Below, one piece after another: positions 21,850 through 31,300 of a stretch of 64,000 nt of DNA (positions are counted from its first letter, which is position 1; every line of letters starts with the position of its first letter). The stretch lies in contig CM119267.1 in NCBI GenBank assembly GCA_051294375.1, forward strand, positions 25,993,293-26,057,292, given 5' to 3'. Source of the stretch: Paraspadella gotoi (taxonomy: Eukaryota > Chaetognatha). Under the pieces are notes generated by a model. That model worked only from the letters and a program-made list of their open reading frames with translations, did not search any database and was not told the origin of the DNA. Both the position numbers and the translations under genes were made by a program.

Positions 21850-23955
21850 TAGACACATTTGAATCCGACAATGTTTTAAATAAACAACCAGTCTGGGTGT
21901 CATTCTGTTCGTTTTTCCAAGCTCTTTTTAACTAAAAAGGTTTTATTTAAAAAAAAACTTTTTCGCCCGAGCCAGGGGTGTTAAAGAGCCAAAATATGGA
22001 ATTTCACCTTTTATGAGTATTTTTTAGCTTTTTTCAGTAAATTTTTTAATATAATTATCATTAATCCAGTTAATTACTAATGATAATGCTTTTAATTTAT
22101 CATATTTAACTATTTTTAAAACATTCATTCACAAAAAATATTAGTTTAGGGCTTAAACCAGGGGTATTAAAGAGCTAAAATTTCTAAATTATCTTTTTTA
22201 GTATTTTCAAATGATAATTTATTATTTTTTTAAGGATAACATATTTTAATCATGATAATAAAAATATTTGATAATTTTAAATGGTTTTTAAGTTAATTAA
22301 CATAGTGAATTAATTTTTTTATAATTAAAAGCATTAAAAACTATTGTGACCTATTTCTAAAAAGTTTTTTTTTAAAGATTCAACTTTAAAACAAAGCAAT
22401 TCATAAAATTTTTAAATCATATAATGAAATTGTTACAACAAAAATATAATTATTCAAATGATATCCACTATCCAGATTTTATGCGATATCGCATAGAAAA
22501 TAATAATTTTATTAATGAACTGAAACAAATGTTCTAGTTATAGCAATTTTATCAAAATTAGGTTAAGGGTTAGTGTTTAGTTTTAACATTTGAGGTAGTT
22601 GTAATTCAGGTTGAATAAGTAAAAGTTAGCATTACGATCAACTAGGTTGTTGTAGTTATACCCAGCTGGAAAGTTACAGATGGGAAAAGTTTTTAATTTA
22701 GACTTAAAGAAAAACTTTTTTTTTATTAAAAAATGTTTGTTAACATATTCATTGTTTGATCCTTTCTTTTTTGTTGTTTTTAGAGATTACAAAGAAAATT
22801 TAATGAATTTGTTAACAATGATAAAATTAAAATTGTTAACAAATTCATTAAATTTTTTTGTTAATATAAAAATTTTTTTTAAATCTAAAAATGCAATAAA
22901 AAAGTTCAACACTATGTTTATAATTAAAACTTATTAATAATTTGCTAATCAAGTAAATTAATTAACAATTAACAATATTATTATATAGTAAAATAATATC
23001 TAAATGATTTTATGAATTAATTTAGATATATGAAACGGATTATAGGAGGTAGTTATTTTTAATGAATATTTTATAAATCATAACTTTCTTTTTCTTGTGT
23101 TTTTAGATTTAATGAAAAAAACAAAACTTCTATGTTAAACAATTATTTAATGAAAAAAGTAAAAACCAATTAATTATTTTTTTAAAAATTATTGTATATT
23201 AAAAAAAATATTTTATTTAATAACAAAATACTTGTATATGGAGTTAAACCAAACTATTACTCTTATCCGTACAAAATTTATATGCAGATATCATTTTTAA
23301 ATTATTTTTTTAATAAAATTATATTTACATATTATAAAGTAAACATATTTTTTTTATAGTAATATCCGAATATTATTTAAATAATTTTATCTTGTAACAA
23401 TTACTTTTGTGATTAAAAATTAAAATTAATTGCTTTGGATCATAGAAGTTTTTGGGGTTTTCAGTTTTAAAAAATATTATTAAATTAATTGATTAACTTA
23501 AAGCTGTGGTAAGTCGCTTCAAAGCATTTAAAGATATTAAATATTTTCATTACCATGATTAAAATAAATTATCTTTAAAAAATAATAAATTATAATTTAT
23601 AAATATTAAAAAAAAATATTTAAATATTTTAGCTCTTCAACACCCTTGGCTTAAGCTAAAAACTAATATTTTTTTAATGAATGTTTTAAAAACAGTTAAA
23701 TAGGATAAATTAAAATCATTATCAGAAGTAATTAACTTGATTAAAGATTATTATATTAAAAAATTTAAATGGAAAAAGCTAAAAAATACTAAATAATGGT
23801 GAATTTCCATATTTTGACTCAAAACCCCTAGCTCGAGCGAAAAAGGTTTTTTTTTTAAATAAAACTTTTTTATTTGAAAAGAGCTTGGAAAAACGAACAG
23901 AATGACACCCAGACTCGTTATCTAATTAAAACTTTGTCGGATTCAAATGTGTCTA
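21850..23955. mobile_element. hAT-like foldback element with 8-bp target duplication
   Basis: Termini TAGACACATTTGAATCCGAC (left) and its complement (right) are flanked on both sides by ATAAATAT (21842-21849 and 23956-23963). Arms share CTGGGTGTCATTCTGTTCGT and TTTTTCCAAGCTCTTTT. An 8-bp duplication and a TAG-type terminus fit the hAT superfamily. The AT-rich interior has no transposase, so it is non-autonomous. Confidence 0.75.
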
Positions 23956-24106
23956 ATAAATATGGGCGTATGCGAAAATTAAAAATATTTTTCTTATATA
24001 TCATTTTTCGTTAGTAATATTGTTCAATGTTCATGAACAACTATTCAAATTTTGATCTGCAACTTTCACTACGCCTTACTGTATATATAATTTAATTGTA
24101 CGTATG

Positions 24107-24262
24107 TATGAAATTGGTACAACCAATATAAAAATTATCCATTCATTTAATAAATAAGCTATATTGCCCCTGACTTTGGACAGGCTTTGGTGGTTTAGGG
24201 CCTCCATCACTCTTACAAGATAATGACATAGCAGGTCCCTGCAAGCTTTCAATCAAGACTCA
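24107..24262 (+). mobile_element. Repeat family C copy
   Basis: Same start and internal blocks as the copies at 16197 and 21646; ends about 15 bp before a solo LTR. Confidence 0.6.
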
Positions 24263-24277
24263 AGATTATAGATACGT

Positions 24278-24498
24278 TGTGGCAGGAGATGATTACGACA
24301 CAAGGTTTTGATCGAGAATGATTTATTCTCCAACAGTAAAGAATAACATTAACAATTTGAGACGCTAAGTCTAAACAATGAGACAATACAGAACTAGTAA
24401 GGACAACGAGGACAACTTGGTCAAATCGTATGTTGAGAGAGAGAGAGAGAGAGAGAGTTTCGCTTGGTTACAGAAGGTCACGTGTGGTTGCTGCCACA
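24278..24498 (-). mobile_element. Solo LTR, family TGTGGCAG
   Basis: Bounded by TGTGGCAG and CTGCCACA and flanked by ACGT on both sides (4-bp duplication). On the minus strand it contains AATAAA in GGAGAATAAATCATTCTCG and ends CTTGTGTCGTAATCATCTCC before CTGCCACA. Homologous to the LTR at 56284-56536. No internal retrotransposon sequence adjoins it. Confidence 0.7.
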
Positions 24499-24549
24499 AC
24501 GTACAATTAAAAAAAAATCATTCCTTTACTAAGCTGATATCCAGTTTTT

Positions 24550-25228
24550 ATCGTCGCAATCGCTTTGCGTTTGCGATGATCTCGTAACGCTTTTGCGCAT
24601 AGGTAGCGTAGTCGTCATTGTCGTCGTCGTTCCAACTTATCGATCGCCTTTTTGATGATTAAATGTGGGTATATGAAGCTGAAAATTTACAGCTTTTCAT
24701 CATCGAGGTCCTTGAAATTGGGTGAGGACAGTTATTAAATATGTTTTGTTTGTTTTATCAAAACGAACAAATTTCTTATATTTTCATTTTTGTCTCCTTC
24801 TCTCTCTCTTTTCTCTTTTAATTATATGTAGCTCTCTCTCTCTCTCTTTTTTCCCCAGTCGCTGATTCCTTGAGCTCTGCAAGGGTTTTCTTTCTTTTTC
24901 TCTCTTTTCTCCTGCTGATTCGTCCGCTGATTTGTCTGATTCGTCTGCTGATTCTCTCTCTCTCTCTGCGTTTTAATTAAAAAAAGAAAAATTGAATTAG
25001 GATTGAACTCGTAAAATTAGGCATCGCATTCGTGCATGTTATCATTTTGCTATCGCAACATCGGGTTTTTATTTTGTTCTTTCTTCTCGTCACTCTTTCT
25101 TTATCTTTATTTTTCTTTCTTTCCTTTCTATTCTTTCTTTCCTTTTTATTCTTTCTTTCCTTTCTATTCTTTCTTTCCATCATATCAATATTTTTCTCAT
25201 GCGATTGCGACGATCCTTATGCTATTAA
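24550..25228 (+). mobile_element. Family A element, copy 3 (least interrupted)
   Basis: Opens with a hairpin: ATCGTCGCAA at 24550-24559 and TTGCGATGAT at 24571-24580. Then come GTCGTCGTCGTTCC, ATGAAGCTGA, GGACAGTTATTAAATATGTT, CT-rich stretches, GGATTGAACTCGTAAAATTA, GGCATCGCATTCGTGCATGT and a terminal TGCGATTGCGACGATCC that repeats half of the starting hairpin inverted. About 680 bp, just upstream of the SNX start. Confidence 0.7.
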
Positions 25229-25338
25229 GATTTTTTAGAAAAATTTTTTTTGCTTTAAACATTTTTTATAAAAATTAGGAAGTTTTAGGTAGCACGTCAA
25301 TTTCGACGACATTTTTACAAGTAGAATAAATTATAACC

Positions 25339-28300
25339 ATGGACTATGGGGATAGTCTTTCGAACGAAGAGGACGCGTCTCGGAGCGTCCCATCGGATTA
25401 TCACGTGGTCGCCCGCTGCAGCGACGCCGAAGACGACGAGGACGACGTGACGGCCTTCCAGCTAGAGACGCGCGTGGAGAACCCTAAGGTCGTTTCTGAT
25501 CGAATCGGGACTCACGTCATCTACACAGTGACGACAAAAACAAACTCTACGAGTTTTTCCAAAAGCGAGAGCGTCGTCGCGCGCCGATTCTCTGACTTTT
25601 TGGGCCTCCATAACAAGCTTGTCCTCAAGTACGCTGTCGAAGGGCGGATCGTTCCGCCTCCGCCCGCCAAGCAGACGCTGGGCAGCATATCGGCTCGGTT
25701 CTCGCAGGACGACGACGCCGCCGTTCTCACCCACTCATTTTACGAACGGCGCCGCGCAGCGCTCGAGCGATTTTTATTGCGCTGCGCCAAACATCCTGTG
25801 CTGAGGAAAGATTCGGACTTTGTGGCCTTTCTCGAAACGGAGGAAGATCTGCCCAGGGCCACCGATACGTCAACGCTGAGCGCCGCTGCCTTTGGAAGAC
25901 TCTTTGCCAAAGGTAATATCTGTTATCTGTTACCACGGTTCTTATTATAGGAGGAAAAAGGAAATGGAAATATTTTGGCGAATCCTAAATTCGCCTCCCG
26001 TATTGCTTGGTGAAACTCAGCTCGTCCCATTGGCTTGGACAGCTCAGTACTCATTCACCAACCATGAGTTCCGGGTTAAATCCCTTCCCGGTCACGCTGG
26101 TTAATTATGTATATTATACATGGTAGTGAATCAAAACTTAGAAAAAGCCGACATCTTTATTATTTTTTTTTATTGTAAACAAACTAATTCATAAAACGAA
26201 ATAATTTTAATACTGCTAACTTCATAACAGCAAACTGCAACAATGTATTCAATGTGGCCGCCCTCACAATGAATCAATGCCTCGATACGGTGTCGAAACG
26301 CTGCACAACTTTTCTGGATGAAGACGAAAATTGTCCCACTGTTCAGAGATGGCTTGTTTGAGGTCATCGATATTGCGGTGGGAGGTCTTGCAGTCTGCCC
26401 CCTCCAAAACGCCCCATACAGCATAATCGAGCGGATTCAAATCGGGGCTCGAGGAGGGCCAAAGGTCTTTGGGCCAAAAATCCGCAAAATTACTGCAGCA
26501 AAACTGTTGAATTCTCTTCGACGTATGGCACGGTGCGCCATCTTGGGTCCATACATAATTTCCCCTGGGGTTATGTCTCTTCAACCACGGCAAGACATGG
26601 AACCTCAGAACAGTGTAATATGCTGCGGCATCGACTTTCTGACCAGTAGCAAAAAAGTAAGGAGCCATCTTATTTCCATTCCGGGGCTATGACCCCCAGC
26701 ATCATCACTTGAGCCGGATGTTTGGTATGAGAGGTCCCCTTGACATCAGCTGTTGTTTCTGCCAGGTATCGATCATTACGTCTATTAAGTACAGCATCTA
26801 CAGTAAAAATCTTTTTGTCACTGAAAATTTTCACGATGTCCCATGATGCTTCAAGTAATTGAGGATTTTGACGACCTCTCGAGCCACGCTGCTTCATGGC
26901 TTCGGTGAGGAGATGCCTAGGGGTTTTAATGTATGATTTCAAGCGGAGATCTTTGAGGGCGTTCTTGATGGTTTTTGGGTCCACCTCAAAGTCAACTGCA
27001 AGGGTATTTATCGACGTTGTGAAATGCTGCATTTCGCTTCTTGTTGTGTCCACCGCTTCCTCTTTTCCGCTGCATCACTTTGACATCTTTGGCCGCCTTC
27101 CGAATGTTGTAGATCGTGGCCAGATCGACTCAAACAACTTTGCAAATTAGGACTAAGCTTCTTGACGAACAAAAGCCGAGGTTTTTTTAATATATTCTTA
27201 TACCGGCCAAGGTAGAATGATGGCAATATTGTTAATATTAAGTTTTAAAAAAATCCTACCATAAATATAGAAAATATTAACCAAAATCTTCGGAAAATCC
27301 ACCCCTTCTTTGGAAGATTTTCGCCATATAAGATTTTTCCGAATCTGACTCCCGGTTGAAAACTCTTAGAATTCCGATCGTTAGCTCCTCTTTTACTTTT
27401 ACTTTAAATAAAAATTTCACCAAAATGGACTAATTCACTTTCCCATGTCGTATCATATCAAAATAACCATATAAAATGTAAAGAAAAATTTTGAGAGCCC
27501 TTCAGACATATGGCTATCCGGATTCCTGAATTTGAAGTTTATTGTAAAATTACAACATATTTTAAATGCCGTTGACATTGTATTGAAGTTGAGAAATCCC
27601 TTTATTTTATATATAAAAATTGTGTCGAAAATATTTTTCCGAGCAGACCCGTCCATTTGAATCTGATAGGTTGATGTCAAAATGATGGTTATTTGTCAAG
27701 AGAAAAAAAATGCGAGCCCTTCAGATGCAACAGGATCGGAATCGAGTGTTTTTACATCTATTTTTTACCTGAATTTTTCCCAGGAGCGTTGACATTTTGG
27801 TAGTCAGATTTTAACGAAAATCTCCATTGAAAAAAGTCTTCCTCGATTTCTAAGAACGACGTAAACTCCTATGCAAATAGATTTTGGGTGAATTCCGGCG
27901 GCGGGTGCAAATCCAACACTCGTTGTCTTTGCTTGCTGGCTCTCGGGATCCATTGAAAGAGAAAAAAAATACATCAGCGTAAAAGAGAAGACAATAAGGA
28001 TTATTTTTGTTGGTAACAAAATTATTTTAATCATCATTCTTATATCAAAATTTCCTAGTTATAGACGAGAATCTCGCTTAAAAAAAAAAATTCAACATTT
28101 TCTAATAGAGATTTCCGTTAAAATCTGACTACCCAAATTGCAAACGAGATTGCCAGAAATTCGGGTAAAAAACAGTTGTAAAAACACACGATTCCGATAG
28201 CGTTATATCTTAAGAGCTAGCCAAATTCGTCTTATGGCATTTGATAAAATATTTAATATCAAACAAGCCAGGGGAAATGCACTAGTCATCTCCGGAGAAT

Positions 28301-31300
28301 TTTCAAACCTTGTTTTTACTATAGAAATGAAAGGGAAATTTTGCTTTTCAAAAATTGTAAACGGGGTAGGGTATGTTAACATTATAAATATTACTTCGAA
28401 TTTTGAGATTTAGAAAGCCTCTTGTCTCAAGAGCTTGCCAAATTTTCTTTTCATTATTGACCAAACTCTTCATAGTAAACCAACGTTGTAAAGTCCATTG
28501 GTCTGGTTTGACAACATGAAATTTTTATTTAATAAGGAATTAAAAAGGAAGGTTGAGAGAAAAAACTGATTTTTCCTGATATCTTCTTGAAGGAACAAAG
28601 ATACAGGGATGGCAATAGTACCAAAATGAAGCCATAATCATTGGGCACATACAAGTTACAATATTAGAATTATTTTTGCTGAAACCTCTTTACAGGGTGA
28701 GTGTCAAACTAAGTCAAAATTATAATGAATTTTAAAACTAATGAAACCCCATAAAAATAATGAAAATTAAATTCTTTTTAGTGATTCTGAAAGAAAAAAG
28801 GCTAAATTGTACTATAGTAAAACTTTAAAGTTTTTTGGATAAAGAAAATATAATTTTTTTTTCACTTAAATATTTGCTTGCCTGATATTACAAGCATGCT
28901 TACAAAATTCTACAAAATATTATTCACCCCATCACAGCCTAACTATTTATCTTTCTTTTCCACCAGCAAAAAGTAAACATTATTTTATGTTAGAGAACAG
29001 GGATGTTTACTGAAATGAGCTGGAAGACGTTCAACTACTTCACTTTAATGTCATTTTTCAATAATAAAATAGGCGAATCTTTTAATTATTTAACTCTCAC
29101 AGGCTTCACAAGACATTTTACTTTCTTAATATCCCAATAATAATGTAATTCATTATATTTTTTTACCCAGAAATCATAAAATAACAGAAAAGTTATGGAT
29201 TCCCTTTGCTCTTTTAAGAAAAAAAAATTAACTAGCGGAATTATAAGTTTGTAAGAGGAAGTCAGAATCGGCGAAAATCTTAAAAGGCGAGAATGTTGAA
29301 AAAAAAGGGTGGAATTTTGATGGGTTTCCTAAGATTTCCACAATGTGAGGTCCGATTAAAGCGAAACTTGTGATTTACAATATTCCCGTCATTCCACATC
29401 TATCGATATAAAAATATAAGAAAAAAAGTCACTGGCTTCTTTTTCTATAGCGGCTTCCTACTTCTGTATGTTTCAAAGTTTTGATTCACTACCCTGTATA
29501 ATAGACTAGAAACTATAGGATGTGACCTTCAATTTGAGCCTATTGACAACCCTTTATGATAAATATTTATTTAGATACTACCAAAAAAAAGCCCCGAAAA
29601 TCTTTAAAAAATTTCATTTTTAATTTATTTAAGTCATATCTCAGTTCATATATGACTAGGGCTGCGCATCGTTCGAATCGAAGTTCCGATCAAGATTCCT
29701 TTATATTTTCACTTCTATTCAAAACTGCATAGTCACGGCCCAAAAAATTATATCAATATGGGCAGATTCTGAAAGCTTGGCGTCTTGGAAAGCCAACGGA
29801 GGTAGAGCGCGATCGAAATTTCCATTTTATCATGCCCAAAAATGGTATTTTAAATTGACTGGTCAGGCCGTTTTTTCCCTTTTCCCAAAAAGCCTGCTAG
29901 ATCTTTTGTAAAATAGAACAAATCATACATATCAGTACGGTTTCGGATAGCCTTTTGTTTTCTCTACACAATAAAAAAAAGAAAAGTTTAAATTCTGCCA
30001 TCTTTAATGCTTGATAAAAGCAATCAAATGAAACTGGTTTTTTAGGTGAAAACTGCATAGTCAAGCCTTCATTTTTTTTTGGTTCTAAAACCATCGAAAG
30101 AAACTGTATTGTTTAAACTAAATGTTTCAGTAGAGCGCGGGGCTAAATTTAGTCTATTTTATATTCATGGTAATTATCCTTTCTTTTTCGTTGTTTGAGA
30201 GATTAAACAAGTTTGATTTTATTTGTTATTAAACAGTTTCCATTAATATTTTCTTATGTTGTACATTGCTCAAATGTAATTATTTATTTATTTTGTCTCT
30301 CTCTCTCTCTCTGTCTCTCTCACCAATTTTCACTTCTTTTCAAAAACTTATTCAAACTAGCCACTTCCAAAAATCTGTCCTCACCACTGATCACTGTCCC
30401 TTACTCCAATTCTTTGTTGGGAAACCTTTACACTCTTCTCTTCTCTCTCTCTCTCTCTCTCTATCTCTCTTTTAACTAAAACTGTATCAAGTTCATAACT
30501 CATGTGCGCTGATGAAGGCTCGTATTGTGAGCCGAAACATGTCTGCTCTTTTAAAATAAAATTCGTTGCAAAATAAAATCAAACTTTTGTTAATCTATTT
30601 ATATTAAATTTCATGCAAATACGAATGAAGTCCGTTTATCGCACGGTAAAGCCGATTTTAAGCGCAATCCGGGCCGTATTTAAAACTGGTTATAGAGGTT
30701 ATCTAATGAGGGATTCGATCGAAAAAAAGGATTGATGCATGCGCGATCCGGGCAGATTAAAAAAACCGCACTTCCAACATGGCTTTTACCGTATTTTAAA
30801 CCGGCGAACGAAAACGGAAGAAACGGAACGAAGGACGAACCGAAGGAGAGACGAACGGAACGGCGAACCGGAACAACGGCGAACGGAAACGAAACGGGAA
30901 GACGGAGAAAACGGAACGAGAACGAAACAACGAAACGGAAACGAAAACGGAACGAAACGGAAACGAAACGAAGGAGAGAACGGAACAGGGAACGAAAGGA
31001 CGGGAAAGGGAACGGAAACGAAACGGAACGAAACGGGAACGAACGGGGAACGGTCGGGTCTGTTTTCTTGGTGGATTTTTCCATCAAACCAATAGGCGAT
31101 AATCCCTTTGAAATTTGTAAATCGTTTCATATTAAATTCGGATTAATTTGTTTTATTAACAAAAACAATATTTATCATATTTTTATATAAAAAGGTACTA
31201 CGAATTTACGATTGAATTTATAAAAGTGTCGATATCATAAGTTGATTAAATTTAGATTATGGCTCTTAATCATCAAGACCTTTGAAATTGTCATGTTTCA

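Larger units (their letters stand above)
26119..29496 (-). mobile_element. Tc1/mariner-type transposon with a foldback inserted beside its transposase
   Basis: Terminal inverted repeats CATGGTAGTGAATCAAAACT (26119) and the complement of CAGGGTAGTGAATCAAAACT (ending 29496), each flanked by TA (26117-26118, 29497-29498). The decayed transposase occupies only the left third on the minus strand. The right two thirds (about 27165-29430) is one long inverted repeat that looks like a secondary insertion. Confidence 0.75.

Noticed and set aside
25619-25936. Alternative frames inside SNX exon 1
   Set aside because: Shadows of the PX-domain exon, which has clear family motifs in its own frame.
30680-31190. 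Overlapping long frames on both strands
   Set aside because: They follow the 5-6-bp minisatellite composition; no codon or domain signal.
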